A DNA stretch of 64,000 nt, from the NCBI RefSeq assembly GCF_001635685.1, contig NZ_LWFF01000274.1, positions 97,627-161,626 of the forward strand, in the 5' to 3' direction. Positions 8,245 through 17,617 of this stretch are shown one piece after another. Every line of letters begins with the position of its first letter. The first letter of the stretch is position 1. Origin of the DNA: Erythrobacter sp. HI0063 (lineage in GTDB: Bacteria; Pseudomonadota; Alphaproteobacteria; Sphingomonadales; Sphingomonadaceae). The notes beneath the pieces are model-generated. The model was not told the origin of the DNA. It did no database searches and saw only the letters and a program-made list of their open reading frames with translations. A program made the translations under genes and the position numbers.

Positions 8245-10493
8245 AAGTTTTCGACGTCCGCCGCGCGCTCCTCGGCTTCGCGGCGTATCTCCTCGGCGCG
8301 GCGGCGTGCTTCTTCGATCCGTTCCGAATCGACGCGTACGCCCCCTTCGTTGAGGCGAATGTCGAACGGTTCGCCATTGAGATCGGTCGAATAGATCAGT
8401 TCGCCTTCGCGGATCTGCAGGCGCGAGCCGTCTTCCATCGGGATATCCGCACCGTCCGGCACATCGAGCGGTTCGACCGGCCCGCCCGGATCGGCCTGTT
8501 CGGTCGGGTTGCTGCGCGGTGCGGGGGCAGCGCCGATCGCCTGGCGCATGAAATCCCTCCAGATGCGCGCAGGCACCGTGCCGCCGCTGACCTTGCCGAG
8601 CGGGGAATTGTCGTCGTTTCCAACCCAGACGCCAACGACCAGCCGGTCCTCGCCCTCGCCCGCATAGCCCACGAACAGCGCATCGCGATTGTCCTGCGTG
8701 GTGCCGGTCTTGCCGTAATTGGGGACCGACAGCATGGCGGCACGGCCCGTGCCCGAATTGACCGCCTGGCGCAGCATGGCCTCCATCGCCTCGTGCTGGC
8801 GGCCGGACAGGCTGTCCGGCCCGTCCATCAATTTCTGCCACCAGCTTCGCTCGGGCCGGACGAAAGCGTGCGGCTCCACAGGGAAGGCATTGCCCGCAAT
8901 CCCGGCATAGGCGGCGGTCAGCTCCAGAAGGCTCATCGTATTGGTGCCCAGCGCTAGGCTGGGATCGCCTTCGGCCAGCGCGGACGACACGCCGAGATCG
9001 CGTGCCGCCTGGATCACCGCCTCGCTCCCCACCTCGCCATACAGGCGCACGGCAGCGACATTGCTGGATTGGGCGAAGGCTTCGCGCAGCAGCAGGCTTT
9101 CGGAATAGCGGCCCAGCGCATTCTTGGGGCGATAGCTGCCTTGCACGATCTCGGTGTTGTCGATCCGGTCGTCGGGATCCCAGCCGTTCTGAAGCGCGGC
9201 GAGATAGACGAACAGCTTGAAGGTCGATCCCGGTTGGCGCTTCGCCTGCGTGGCCCGGTTGAACGGCGATTTGGCGTAATCGGTGCCCCCGATCATCGCC
9301 ACCACCTCGCCATTCGGCCGCATCGCCACCAGCGCCACCTGTGCGCCGCCCAGAGAAGCCCGGCTCGTCACCTGCCGGGCGAAATTCTGCAACCGGCTGT
9401 CGAGCGTGGTGGTCAGGGTCTGCCGTTCGTAACCGCTTTCCGCCAGCTCGCGCGCCTGCGGCAGGGCCCAATCGGCGAAATAAGTGCCGGTCGGCAGGTC
9501 GCTCTTGGTCCTGACGTCGAGCGCGGGCGGACGAATGCGCGCCGCCTCGGCCTCGGTCAGATAGCCCGCCGCCACCATCGCGCCGACCACCGTCTGCATC
9601 CGCCGTTCGGCCCGCTCGTAATGCTTGACCGGATTGTAGCGCGAGGGCGCCTGCACCAGCCCCGCCAGCATCGCCGCCTGACTGTCGGTCAGGTTTTCGG
9701 GCTTGCGATAGAAGAAATGGAGGCTCGCTGCGCGCAGGCCGTAAACGTTGTCGCCGAAATAGGCGTTCGACAGATAGCGTTCGAGAATTTCGTCCTTGGT
9801 CAGCCAGCTTTCCAGCCAGAAGGCGATCAGCATCTCGCGCGCCTTGCGGGTCAGCGTCTGTTCGGACGTCAGGAAAGTGAATTTCGCGAGCTGCTGGGTG
9901 ATGGTCGATCCGCCGCCATATCCGGTCCAGGCGGCACGCGCGATGCCGCGCGGATCGATCCCCCAATGCGAATAGAAGCGCCGATCCTCCACCGCCAGAA
10001 ACGCCTCGACCACATGCGGCGGCAGCGTCGCGATCTTTACCGGCTCGTCCACGATTGCGCCATTGCGCGCGATCGGCGTTCCGTCGGCAGCCAGAAGCGT
10101 GATCTGCGGCGGCGCAATCGGCTCGAGCGATTTGTTGAGCGGCGCGGTGATCGCCAGCCAGGCGACCAGCAGAATGAATACGCCGATCGCGGCCGCGACA
10201 ATACGAACCGCCCACCAGCGCTTGCGCCGGTCGCGCCAGTAAGCGGGCCGCCACCACGGAAGCCGTCGCCGCTCCTCGCTCTCGATCGCCTGGTCGACAT
10301 GGCCGAGCCGGGCATCCCAGTCGTCATAGGCTGGCGTGCGGGGATCGGGACGGAAGCCCGTGAACCGCTCGTCGTCATCGTCGTCGGGATCGGGATCGGG
10401 GCCCAGCCCGTCATGCAGCGCGAAATATCCGCGATGCGGAGCAGGCTCCGCATCGTCGTTACGCTGGCGCCGGAAGGAATCGAACAGGCCCAT
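8241..10493 (-). CDS. Class A penicillin-binding protein (PBP1A family)
   Basis: Bifunctional peptidoglycan glycosyltransferase/transpeptidase of 750 residues. A soluble Asp/Arg-rich cytoplasmic N-terminus of about 92 residues precedes one membrane helix (94-116). The GT51 domain has AVEDRRFYSHWGID (catalytic Glu169) and GGGSTITQQLAK. The transpeptidase has STFK (Ser423), SSN (476-478) and KTGT (595-598), so all catalytic motifs are intact. The last 40 residues are a highly charged Arg/Glu helix (EEARRRAEEIRREAEERAA) that may form a coiled coil. It lies 49 bases downstream of cobS on the same strand. Confidence 0.94.
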   Translation of the reverse strand: MGLFDSFRRQRNDDAEPAPHRGYFALHDGLGPDPDPDDDDDERFTGFRPDPRTPAYDDWDARLGHVDQAIESEERRRLPWWRPAYWRDRRKRWWAVRIVAAAIGVFILLVAWLAITAPLNKSLEPIAPPQITLLAADGTPIARNGAIVDEPVKIATLPPHVVEAFLAVEDRRFYSHWGIDPRGIARAAWTGYGGGSTITQQLAKFTFLTSEQTLTRKAREMLIAFWLESWLTKDEILERYLSNAYFGDNVYGLRAASLHFFYRKPENLTDSQAAMLAGLVQAPSRYNPVKHYERAERRMQTVVGAMVAAGYLTEAEAARIRPPALDVRTKSDLPTGTYFADWALPQARELAESGYERQTLTTTLDSRLQNFARQVTSRASLGGAQVALVAMRPNGEVVAMIGGTDYAKSPFNRATQAKRQPGSTFKLFVYLAALQNGWDPDDRIDNTEIVQGSYRPKNALGRYSESLLLREAFAQSSNVAAVRLYGEVGSEAVIQAARDLGVSSALAEGDPSLALGTNTMSLLELTAAYAGIAGNAFPVEPHAFVRPERSWWQKLMDGPDSLSGRQHEAMEAMLRQAVNSGTGRAAMLSVPNYGKTGTTQDNRDALFVGYAGEGEDRLVVGVWVGNDDNSPLGKVSGGTVPARIWRDFMRQAIGAAPAPRSNPTEQADPGGPVEPLDVPDGADIPMEDGSRLQIREGELIYSTDLNGEPFDIRLNEGGVRVDSERIEEARRRAEEIRREAEERAADVENF

Positions 10494-10542
10494 CGCCTAC
10501 TGTGCTAGTCTAACAACACAGTCATTTCTAGTGGGACGAAGC

Positions 10543-11535
10543 TTAACCCTTGCCGACCACGCTTTCGGGCAGGTCCTCGCCGAACACGCGCTGGTAGTAT
10601 TCGGCCACCAGCATCCGCTCTTCCTCGTCGCATTTGTTGAGGAAGCTGAGGCGGAAGGCGAAGCCGACATCCTTGAAGATCGCATAGTTCTGCGCCCAGG
10701 TGATGACCGTGCGCGGGCTCATCACGGTCGAGATATCGCCATTGATGAAGCCCTGGCGCGACAGGTCGGCGACCTTGATCATGTCGGCCAGCATCTTCGG
10801 GTCGAGATCGGGGTTCTTCGCCGCGACGATGGCCTGCTCGGTCTCGGCGGGCAGATAGTTGAGGCCGACCACGATATTCCAGCGGTCCATCTGCCCCTGA
10901 TTGATGGCCTGCGTGCCGTGATAAAGGCCGCTCGTATCGCCGAGGCCGACCGTGTTGGAGGTCGCGAACAGGCGGAAGTTCGGATCGGGCCGGATCACGC
11001 GGTTCTGATCGAGCAGCGTCAGCTTGCCCTGCTGTTCCAGCACGCGCTGGATCACGAACATGACGTCCGGGCGGCCCGCATCGTATTCGTCGAACACGAG
11101 CGCCACGGGGTGCTGCAAGGCCCAAGGCAGCAGGCCTTCGCGGAACTCGGTCACCTGCAATCCGTCGCGCAGCACGATCGCATCGCGCCCGATCAGGTCG
11201 ATACGGCTGATATGCGCGTCCAGATTGATGCGGATGCACGGCCAGTTGAGGCGCGCGGCGACCTGTTCGATATGAGTCGACTTGCCCGTGCCGTGATAGC
11301 CTTGCACCATCACCCGGCGATCATGCGCGAACCCGGCGAGGATCGCCATGGTCGTATCGGGTTCGAACACGTAGCTGTCGTCCCGATCGGGCGTGCGCTC
11401 GTCCGGCTTGGAGAAGGCCGGGACCTGCCAGTCGATATCGATCCCGAACGTCTCGCGCACGTCCACCGTGGTGTCGGGCGCCGTCAGCACGGTTTTGGCG
11501 GAAGGTTCGAAGCTTTTGTCGGTCGTGTCGCTCAT
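10543..11535 (-). CDS. cobS: CobS-type AAA+ ATPase (cobaltochelatase small subunit homologue)
   Basis: A 330-residue AAA+ ATPase with Walker [10 protein letters not shown] (residues 79-87), Walker [10 protein letters not shown] (about 147-155) and the sensor segment [14 protein letters not shown]. In aerobic B12 synthesis CobS works with CobT and CobN to insert cobalt into hydrogenobyrinate diamide. The closest full-length match I recognise is alphaproteobacterial CobS. Its usual partner cobT would normally follow directly downstream; here the next gene is a PBP. The J-domain protein that often precedes cobS is nearby, separated by an opposite-strand gene. No other B12 gene lies in the window, so a role outside B12 synthesis is possible. 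Confidence 0.88.
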   Translation of the reverse strand: MSDTTDKSFEPSAKTVLTAPDTTVDVRETFGIDIDWQVPAFSKPDERTPDRDDSYVFEPDTTMAILAGFAHDRRVMVQGYHGTGKSTHIEQVAARLNWPCIRINLDAHISRIDLIGRDAIVLRDGLQVTEFREGLLPWALQHPVALVFDEYDAGRPDVMFVIQRVLEQQGKLTLLDQNRVIRPDPNFRLFATSNTVGLGDTSGLYHGTQAINQGQMDRWNIVVGLNYLPAETEQAIVAAKNPDLDPKMLADMIKVADLSRQGFINGDISTVMSPRTVITWAQNYAIFKDVGFAFRLSFLNKCDEEERMLVAEYYQRVFGEDLPESVVGKG

Positions 11536-11589
11536 CGCAGGCGGACCTAGGCATTTATCCTGCGAGCGCCAACCCTATATTGGATAGCG

Positions 11590-12435
11590 ATGCCGACAGA
11601 TCCCCTTTCCGAACGCCTGCGCCTCGCCCTTGTCGGCAGGGTGCGCGCGGTGTTCAACGATGCGCAAAGCGGGGAACAGCCGGTGCCGCCATCGGGGGAG
11701 GCCATGTTCGAGAAGGACAGCCCGATCCGCATGGTCCATGCCGATGTCGTCGGCATGATGGTGGGCGGGATACGCGGGCTGCTGTTGCAGATGCTGCATC
11801 CCCACGCGCTGCAAGGCGTGCTCGACCATTCCAATTTCCGCGCCGACATGCACGGGCGGCTGCGCCGCACCGCGCGCTTCATCGCGACGACGACCTTCGG
11901 CCATCGGGACGAGGCGATGCAGGCGATCGAGCGAGTCAATCGTATCCACGCGAAAGTGGGCGGAACGCTACCCGACGGAACACCCTATTCCGCCACCGAT
12001 CCCCGCACGCTCGCCTGGGTGCATGTGGCGGAGGCGACCAGTTTCCTCGCCGCTTATCTGCGCCACGTCCGTCCGGGCATGCCGGGGCACGAACAGGACG
12101 AATATTATCGCCAGTTCGCCGTGATCGCCCGCGCTCTTGGTGCCGATCCGGTCCCGCTGGACCGCAACGAGGCCGAAACGATCTTCCGCGACCTGCGAAG
12201 CGATCTGACGACGAGCCCCGAAGCGCGAGAGATCGCCGATCTGGTGCTCAACCAGCGGCCGGAAGGTGCGCCACCGGCAGTGCAGGCCATGCTCGGCGGC
12301 GAAGCAGTGGCGTTGCTACCGCCTTTCGCGCGATCCATGCTGGGGCTGGAGCGACCCGGCCTGTCCGCCCTGCCCGCCCGCGCCGCGACCTGGGGCATGG
12401 GCAAGACGCTGCGCTGGGCCTTCCGGCAAAGCTGA
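11590..12435 (+). CDS. MpaB-like oxygenase family protein (DUF2236)
   Basis: This 281-residue soluble protein belongs to the MpaB/latex-clearing-protein-like family (DUF2236). It shows family-type segments LLLQMLHPHALQGVLDHS, TTTFGHRDEAMQAIERVNRIH and LAWVHVAEATSFLAAY, with His residues that could bind heme. Related proteins include rubber oxygenase Lcp and the fungal oxygenase MpaB; the substrate here is unknown. No signal peptide is evident. It stands on the opposite strand between cobS and the J-domain gene, with 54 bases to cobS, so it has its own promoter. It looks inserted into an otherwise conserved neighbourhood. Confidence 0.82.
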   Translation: MPTDPLSERLRLALVGRVRAVFNDAQSGEQPVPPSGEAMFEKDSPIRMVHADVVGMMVGGIRGLLLQMLHPHALQGVLDHSNFRADMHGRLRRTARFIATTTFGHRDEAMQAIERVNRIHAKVGGTLPDGTPYSATDPRTLAWVHVAEATSFLAAYLRHVRPGMPGHEQDEYYRQFAVIARALGADPVPLDRNEAETIFRDLRSDLTTSPEAREIADLVLNQRPEGAPPAVQAMLGGEAVALLPPFARSMLGLERPGLSALPARAATWGMGKTLRWAFRQS

Positions 12436-12443
12436 CGGCGCGC

Positions 12444-13034
12444 TCAGGCGAAGGCCGAACTCTTGCGGAGCACCTGATAGGCCTCGACCACGCGGACCAG
12501 CCTATCTTCGAACTTGCGATCGCCGCCATTGCGATCTGGGTGATACCGGCGCACGAGCTCCGAATAACGGCGGCGCAGGCGCTGGCGATCCGTATCGAGC
12601 CCCAGCCCCATCGTATCGAGGGCCTTGGCCTCTTCCTTCGAAAACCGCCCATCCATGGCGAGATCGGCCTGGCGCTTCGCCCGGCTCTTGATCCCCGATG
12701 CGCGCGCCGCGATCGCGTCGAGCGGATCGTCGTAATCGGTCCAGCGCGGCATCCCGTCGACGCCCGCATTGGCGCGAAAGGTCGGGCTCTCGGTCCGCCA
12801 CCCGCTCGACGGGGCCTGCGCATGCAGGATTTCTTCCGCGCTCATCCCTTCGAACCAGTCATAGCCCGCGTTGAATTCGCGCACGTGATCGAGGCACATC
12901 CAGCGCCAGCCACCCGGCCCGTCGAAGCCGTGGCCGTGGCCGGGCGCGCGGAATTCCCCCGGTTCGTTGCAGGCCGGATGCTCGCACACCCGCCCGTCCG
13001 CCTCGTATCGTCCATGAAACTTTGTCTGCCGCAT
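12444..13034 (-). CDS. J-domain (DnaJ-like) protein with Cys/His-bearing N-terminus
   Basis: This 196-residue protein has a C-terminal J domain: the HPD motif occurs in RRYHPDRNGGDRKFEDRL, followed by VVEAYQVLRKS. It should stimulate an Hsp70 (DnaK-type) ATPase. The N-terminal half contains VCEHPACNEPGEF and MCLDHVREFNAGYDWF. These Cys and His residues could bind a metal, and this layout is the one found in alphaproteobacterial proteins encoded between bolA and cobS. The start at 13034 leaves 60 bases to the divergent bolA start, enough for back-to-back promoters. An in-frame extension upstream would run through bolA antisense and is rejected. Confidence 0.9.
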   Translation of the reverse strand: MRQTKFHGRYEADGRVCEHPACNEPGEFRAPGHGHGFDGPGGWRWMCLDHVREFNAGYDWFEGMSAEEILHAQAPSSGWRTESPTFRANAGVDGMPRWTDYDDPLDAIAARASGIKSRAKRQADLAMDGRFSKEEAKALDTMGLGLDTDRQRLRRRYSELVRRYHPDRNGGDRKFEDRLVRVVEAYQVLRKSSAFA

Positions 13035-13094
13035 TCGGTTGAGAATGGGGATTGGGCACGCATATGCAAAGCCCGGATACAGGAGATCGAACGC

Positions 13095-13367
13095 ATGGCC
13101 GAAACCGTCCAGCAGGAAATGGAGCGCTTGCTCACCGAAGCTTTCAGTCCGACCCGGCTCGAAGTGATCAACGACAGCGCCAAGCATAGCGGCCACATGG
13201 GCGACGACGGGAGCGGGGAATCGCATTTCACCGTCGCGATCGAAGCGCCGGCCTTCGCCGACAAAAGCCGCGTGGAGCGCCAGCGCATGGTCAACAAGGC
13301 ACTGGGCGACATTCCGGGCGAGCGCGTCCACGCGCTCGCCATTCAGGCTTCGGCCCCAACCCCATGA
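13095..13367 (+). CDS. bolA: BolA family protein
   Basis: This 90-residue protein has the BolA fold: the N-terminal helix AETVQQEMERLLTEAF, then LEVINDSAKHSGHMG and SHFTVAIEAPAFADKSRVERQRMV. BolA proteins partner with monothiol glutaredoxins in Fe-S trafficking and can act as transcription regulators. The His in KHSGH is the conserved residue used for cluster coordination in BolA-Grx complexes. It is divergent from the J-domain gene, and the downstream GST start overlaps its stop (ATGA), so the two are coupled. Confidence 0.93.
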   Translation: MAETVQQEMERLLTEAFSPTRLEVINDSAKHSGHMGDDGSGESHFTVAIEAPAFADKSRVERQRMVNKALGDIPGERVHALAIQASAPTP

Positions 13368-14118
13368 GCAGCGCTACCTTGAGCGACGAGACCAAGCCGC
13401 CGTACGATCTGTGGTATTGGCCCGGCATTCAGGGGCGCGGCGAATTCGTCCGCCTGTTCCTCGCCGCTATGGACCTTCGCTGGCGCGACCGTGCGCGCGA
13501 TGCCGATGCGCAGGCGCTGGTCGAGGATATGGAAGCGCGCGCCGAAAACGGCTTCGCCCCTTATGCCCCCCCCCCTATCTCGTCGAGCGGGAGAGCGATT
13601 TCGCCATCGCGCAGGTCGCCCATATCGTAACCTGGTTGAACGAGAAGCATGGCCGCAGCACCGGCGATGCGGCGACCGACCTGCACCTCGTCCAGCTGCA
13701 GCTGACCATCACCGACATCGTCGCCGAAGTGCATGACGTTCACCATCCGATTGCGGGCAGCCTCTACTACGACGACCAGAAGGACGCGGCCAAAATCGCA
13801 GCGGAGAAATTCCGCGCGGAACGCATTCCCAAATATTTCGACCATTTCGAACAGGCCTTGGGCGTGATGGACGGCCCCTTCATGGCGGGCGAGAGCTGGA
13901 GCCATGTCGATACCTCGCTGTTCCAGCTGATCGAGGGACTGCGCTACGCTTTTCCTCAGCGGATGAAGGCGATCGAGGCCGATTATCCACGCCTTGTCGC
14001 CTGCCGCGACGCAGTCGCCAAGATCGAAGGCGTCGCCCGCTATCTGGACAGCGAGCGCCGGATCGCCTTCAACGAAGACGGTATCTTCCGTCACTATCCG
14101 GAGCTCGACGCCTCATGA
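13364..14118 (+). pseudogene. Glutathione S-transferase, frameshifted in a C10 run
   Basis: The start (MSSATLSDETKPPYDLWYWPG) overlaps the bolA stop. The GST thioredoxin-like domain reads normally to FAPYAP, then the frame is lost at a run of ten C at 13566-13575. The +1 frame resumes at once with PYLVERESDFAIAQ, the conserved cis-Pro/SNAIL-like region, and runs through an all-alpha C-terminal domain to the TGA at 14118. A run of 8 or 11 C would restore one frame of about 250-251 residues. The remainder shows no other damage. This is either an assembly/sequencing error in a homopolymer, a recent null mutation, or slippage-prone expression. As read, translation stops near 13630. The downstream pirin gene starts on its stop codon. 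Confidence 0.85.
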
Positions 14119-15005
14119 GCAATATCGTCCAGACCCTCACACCGACCACTCACGATCTGGGCCAGTTTCAGGTGCGCCGCGTGCTTCCGTCGCGGGCGCG
14201 GAGCATGGTGGGGCCGTTCATCTTCGTCGACCAGTTCGGCCCCGCACAGCTCGACCTGGGATCGGGAATGGACGTGCGCCCGCACCCGCATATCGACCTC
14301 GCCACAGTGACCTGGCTGTTCGAAGGAGCGATCGACCATCGCGACAGTCTGGGCAGTTTTTCCACCATCCGGCCCGGCCAGGTCAATCTGATGACCGCCG
14401 GGCGCGGGATCGTGCATTCGGAACGCTCCCCTCAGGAAGAGCGCGATGCCGGGCCGAAGCTTTACGGCATGCAGACCTGGCTGGCCCTGCCCGATGGCCG
14501 CGAAGAAATCGACCCCGCGTTCGAAGCGATCAGCGACCTGCCCGTGATCGAAGACGGGCGCAGCAAGGCGATCGTGATCATGGGTGAATTATGGGGCGAA
14601 CGGGCTGCAACCACCACTCACGCGGCCACGATCTACGCCAAAATCCTGCTGCAACCGGGCGGGGCGATCCCGATCGAAGACGAAGCGGACGAGCGTGCCG
14701 TAATGCTGGTCGGCGGCGAGGCGCGGATCGACGGTATCGCGCTGAAACTCTATGAATTGTCCGTGCTGAAGCCGGGCCGCGAGATGACGCTGGAAAGCGC
14801 TGGCGGAGCGCGGGTCATGCTGCTCGGCGGAGAGGCTTTCGCCACACGTCGTCATGCCTGGTGGAATTTCGTCAGTTCCAGCCGGGAGCGGATCGAACAG
14901 GCGAAGCAGGACTGGCGCGAAGGCCGCTTTCCGGCGGTTCCGGGCGATGCCGAGGAATTCATTCCGTTGCCCGAGGGCGCCCCCAAGACCGTGACCTATC
15001 CCTGA
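14115..15005 (+). CDS. Pirin family protein
   Basis: A 296-residue bicupin. The N-terminal cupin keeps the pirin metal-binding set: PHPHIDLATVTWLFEGAIDHRDSLGS with three His, and GRGIVHSER. In various organisms pirins act as quercetin 2,3-dioxygenases or redox-sensing regulators; which applies here cannot be told. The C-terminal segment around RVMLLGGEAF is the second barrel. The ATG overlaps the GST stop by 4 bases. GST-pirin-SDR genes are arranged head to tail with small gaps and are probably one transcript with bolA. Confidence 0.93.
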   Translation: MSNIVQTLTPTTHDLGQFQVRRVLPSRARSMVGPFIFVDQFGPAQLDLGSGMDVRPHPHIDLATVTWLFEGAIDHRDSLGSFSTIRPGQVNLMTAGRGIVHSERSPQEERDAGPKLYGMQTWLALPDGREEIDPAFEAISDLPVIEDGRSKAIVIMGELWGERAATTTHAATIYAKILLQPGGAIPIEDEADERAVMLVGGEARIDGIALKLYELSVLKPGREMTLESAGGARVMLLGGEAFATRRHAWWNFVSSSRERIEQAKQDWREGRFPAVPGDAEEFIPLPEGAPKTVTYP

Positions 15006-15015
15006 GGACGAATTT

Positions 15016-15825
15016 ATGAGTTTCGACGACAAGACCGTGTGGATCACCGGCGCGAGCAGCGGCATCGGCGCGGCGCTGGCGCGCGACTGGGCCGGACGCG
15101 GGGCGCGGCTGATCCTGTCGGGGCGCGACGAGGCGCGGCTTGGCGAGGTCGCCCAATCGCTGGACACGGAAACACTCGTGCTTCCCTTCGACGTACGCGA
15201 CGAGGCCGCGATGCAGCGGGCGAGCGAAGAAGCGGTGGCATGGCACGGCGTCGATATCTTCGTCGCCAATGCGGGGATTTCCCAGCGCAGCCCTGCCGTC
15301 GATACGGACTTCAAGGTCTATCGCGACATCGTCGAAATCGACCTCCTCGCTCAGATCGCCGCGACCCAGGCCTTGCTGCCCCATCTGGTCGAGCGCGGAT
15401 CGGGAAAGCTGGTCTTCATTTCCAGCATCGCAGGCAAGGTCGGCGTGCCGTTGCGAACCGCCTATTGCGCCGCGAAGTTCGGCCTGATCGGCTATGCTGA
15501 CGCGCTGCGGGCCGAATTGTCGCAGAGCGGTGTGGACGTCCATGTCGTGTGCCCCGGATCGGTCGCCACCGATGTCAGCCGCAATGCGCTGACGGGCCAG
15601 GGGGAACGGCGCGGCAAAAGCGACAAGGCGATCGACGACGGCATTCCGCCCAAGGAAGCAGCGAAGCGGATCGTCGATGCGATCGCATTGAACCAACGCG
15701 AGATCATCGTCGCCGAGGGAATGGAAGAAGCGATGGGCGAGTTACGCCGCACGCCGGACCAATTGCTCGATCAGGTCGCCGCGATGGTGGCGAAGGGATA
15801 CATGGAGAAGATGCAGGGCGAGTGA
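15016..15825 (+). CDS. Short-chain dehydrogenase/reductase
   Basis: A classical SDR of 269 residues with the NAD(P)-binding motif TGASSGIGAALAR, the structural NAG (FVANAGIS) and the catalytic set Ser (VFISSIAGK) and YxxxK (YCAAK). An Arg at the end of the second strand (LSGRDEAR) suggests a preference for NADP(H). The C-terminus resembles SDR family members of the DHRS7 type that end in a long helix. The substrate is unknown. It begins 10 bases after pirin and converges with the DUF2332 gene, whose stop lies 7 bases away. Confidence 0.92.
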   Translation: MSFDDKTVWITGASSGIGAALARDWAGRGARLILSGRDEARLGEVAQSLDTETLVLPFDVRDEAAMQRASEEAVAWHGVDIFVANAGISQRSPAVDTDFKVYRDIVEIDLLAQIAATQALLPHLVERGSGKLVFISSIAGKVGVPLRTAYCAAKFGLIGYADALRAELSQSGVDVHVVCPGSVATDVSRNALTGQGERRGKSDKAIDDGIPPKEAAKRIVDAIALNQREIIVAEGMEEAMGELRRTPDQLLDQVAAMVAKGYMEKMQGE

Positions 15826-15832
15826 TTGCGCT

Positions 15833-16918
15833 CTAGGCGACCCACTCCACCCATTCCCCGTGCGGATGGGCGGTGGCAAGCTTCACCCAGGCATCGCCAC
15901 CCGGCCAATACCGCACCCACAATTCGTGGCGGTGCGTGTCGCGATTGGCCTCGAGCGAAATCCATGCCAGCGGAGCCTCTGCGGTCGCCGAGGCGCCAGC
16001 CTCCACAATCGTCGCTTCGATCCGCTCGCGCTCTTCCTGCGGCACGTATTGCCATACCACCGAGTGCACCAGCGCGCGCGTGACACCGGGCTGCGTTTCG
16101 CCCGAGAGCATGTCCGCGACGAAGTCGCGGCCGCGCTGCCTTGCGATCTCGGGCGGGAAGCGGTTGGCCGCCTCGATCGCAGCGTCCATCCGCATGAACC
16201 GCGTGGTGAATTCGGGCCAGATATAGGCCTTGAGACGCAGGGCCTGGTCCGGGTCGGTCAAATCGACCGGCGCCAAGTCGCACCCCTTGGAACCGACGAT
16301 GTCGAAATGCGCGTCGGGAGGGGGCGCGCCGCGCCATTCGGGCTTCAACTGCATGCCGGAGGTCGCCGGTCCCACGGTCACTCCGCCAAGGTCGAAACGA
16401 TAGCGGCGCATCATCAGATTGATTCCCGCGCTGGAGCCGATCTCGAACAGGGAGAAATCTGCCGGCAATCCCTTGTCGGCGAGCCACAGCATCGCCGCAG
16501 CGTAGCCCCAACTGCGGCCCGCTTCGTTCGTCTGCGGCGGCCCGTCCAGCCATGGCAGCAGGAAGGCCTCGTTCCGCTCGATCGCATCGGCAACCAATGC
16601 GGTCGCATCGTTGGGGCCGAGCCCGTCGTAAATCGGGGCGAGCGCGGGTTCCTCCCCCGTAAGGTGCAAGGCGTGAAGCCCGCCAGCCAGCCGCAGCGGC
16701 AGCGCATCGGCAAGCGGCGGCCCGGCCCATTTACGCACGCGCAGCATCACCGTGCCGCCGCGATCCGTCTCGATCAGTTCGCGTAAGGCCTGATTGACGC
16801 TGGCAGTGATCGGCGCGCCGTTGTCGCGGCAATAGGCCACCTGGTTTTCGAAGGCGCGCTCGATTGCCTCCGGTCCGCGCGCCTGCGGATCCATCACTTT
16901 GTATTCCGCGTCGGCCAT
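15833..16918 (-). CDS. DUF2332 family protein
   Basis: This 361-residue soluble protein matches the alphaproteobacterial DUF2332 family in length and in segments I recognise: [12 protein letters not shown] near the start, the acidic/Gly-rich [21 protein letters not shown] and the late [18 protein letters not shown]. The middle motif (EIGSSAGIN) looks like the SAM- or nucleotide-binding loop of a Rossmann-like fold, so a methyltransferase-related role is possible but unproven. The ATG at 16918 is chosen over one seven codons upstream because it leaves 42 bases to the divergent hisG. Confidence 0.82.
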   Translation of the reverse strand: MADAEYKVMDPQARGPEAIERAFENQVAYCRDNGAPITASVNQALRELIETDRGGTVMLRVRKWAGPPLADALPLRLAGGLHALHLTGEEPALAPIYDGLGPNDATALVADAIERNEAFLLPWLDGPPQTNEAGRSWGYAAAMLWLADKGLPADFSLFEIGSSAGINLMMRRYRFDLGGVTVGPATSGMQLKPEWRGAPPPDAHFDIVGSKGCDLAPVDLTDPDQALRLKAYIWPEFTTRFMRMDAAIEAANRFPPEIARQRGRDFVADMLSGETQPGVTRALVHSVVWQYVPQEERERIEATIVEAGASATAEAPLAWISLEANRDTHRHELWVRYWPGGDAWVKLATAHPHGEWVEWVA

Positions 16919-16960
16919 TCGTGTTGCCCTTTGTCCCACCGCTGCCTATCTGCCCGCACC

Positions 16961-17617
16961 ATGCCGCAAAAGCTTACCTTCGCCGTGCCCAAAGGGCGCA
17001 TCCTCGACGAGGCGCTGCCCGTTATGGCGCGCGCAGGCGTGGTGCCGGAAGACGCCTTCCACGACAAGGCGAACCGGTCGCTTACCTTCGCGACCACGCG
17101 GGAGGACATGCGCCTGATCCGCGTGCGCGCCTTCGACGTGGCGACCTTCGTGGCGCATGGCGCGGCGCAATTGGGCATTGTGGGATCGGACGTGATCGAG
17201 GAGTTCGACTATGCGGAGCTATACGCTCCGGTCGACCTCGATTTCGGCCATTGCCATCTTGCCGTCGCGGAACCGAAGGATGGCGCGCGCGATGTGTCGG
17301 GCGCGAGCCATCTGCGCGTAGCCACCAAATACCCCAACCTCACCCGCCGCCATTTCGAGCGTCAGGGTATCCAGGCCGAATGCGTCAAGCTGAACGGAGC
17401 CATGGAGATCGCGCCGGAGCTGGGCCTTGCCGGGCGCATCGTGGACCTGGTCTCGACCGGCACCACCCTGCGCGAAAACGGCCTGGTCGAGACCAGCCGC
17501 ATTCTCGACATCTCCGCCCGCCTGATTGTCAATCGCGCCGCACTCAAGACCGACAGCCGCGTCGGCGCGCTGGTCGAAGCGTTCCGCGCCGATGCCGCGA
17601 AAAGGAAAGCCGCCTGA
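16961..17617 (+). CDS. hisG: ATP phosphoribosyltransferase, short form
   Basis: HisG catalyses the first step of histidine synthesis, joining ATP and PRPP. At 218 residues it is the short form (HisG-S), which lacks the C-terminal regulatory domain and in other bacteria is active only in a complex with HisZ; no hisZ is in this window. Motifs include [25 protein letters not shown] and the PRPP-binding loop [15 protein letters not shown]. The ATG at 16961 gives the conserved [10 protein letters not shown] close to the N-terminus. The hisD start overlaps its stop by one base. Confidence 0.96.
   Translation: MPQKLTFAVPKGRILDEALPVMARAGVVPEDAFHDKANRSLTFATTREDMRLIRVRAFDVATFVAHGAAQLGIVGSDVIEEFDYAELYAPVDLDFGHCHLAVAEPKDGARDVSGASHLRVATKYPNLTRRHFERQGIQAECVKLNGAMEIAPELGLAGRIVDLVSTGTTLRENGLVETSRILDISARLIVNRAALKTDSRVGALVEAFRADAAKRKAA

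Noticed and set aside
7774..10257. An 827-codon open frame on the minus strand overlapping the PBP gene.
   Set aside because: It is a +1 shadow of the PBP reading frame, with Arg/Gly/Ala-rich composition and no conserved motifs.
9069..10508. A 479-codon plus-strand frame antisense to the PBP gene.
   Set aside because: Arg/His/Leu-rich translation without motifs, no ribosome binding site, opposite a well-conserved gene.
15860..16786. A 308-codon plus-strand frame antisense to DUF2332.
   Set aside because: Low-quality composition, no family resemblance; the minus-strand gene has the recognisable motifs.
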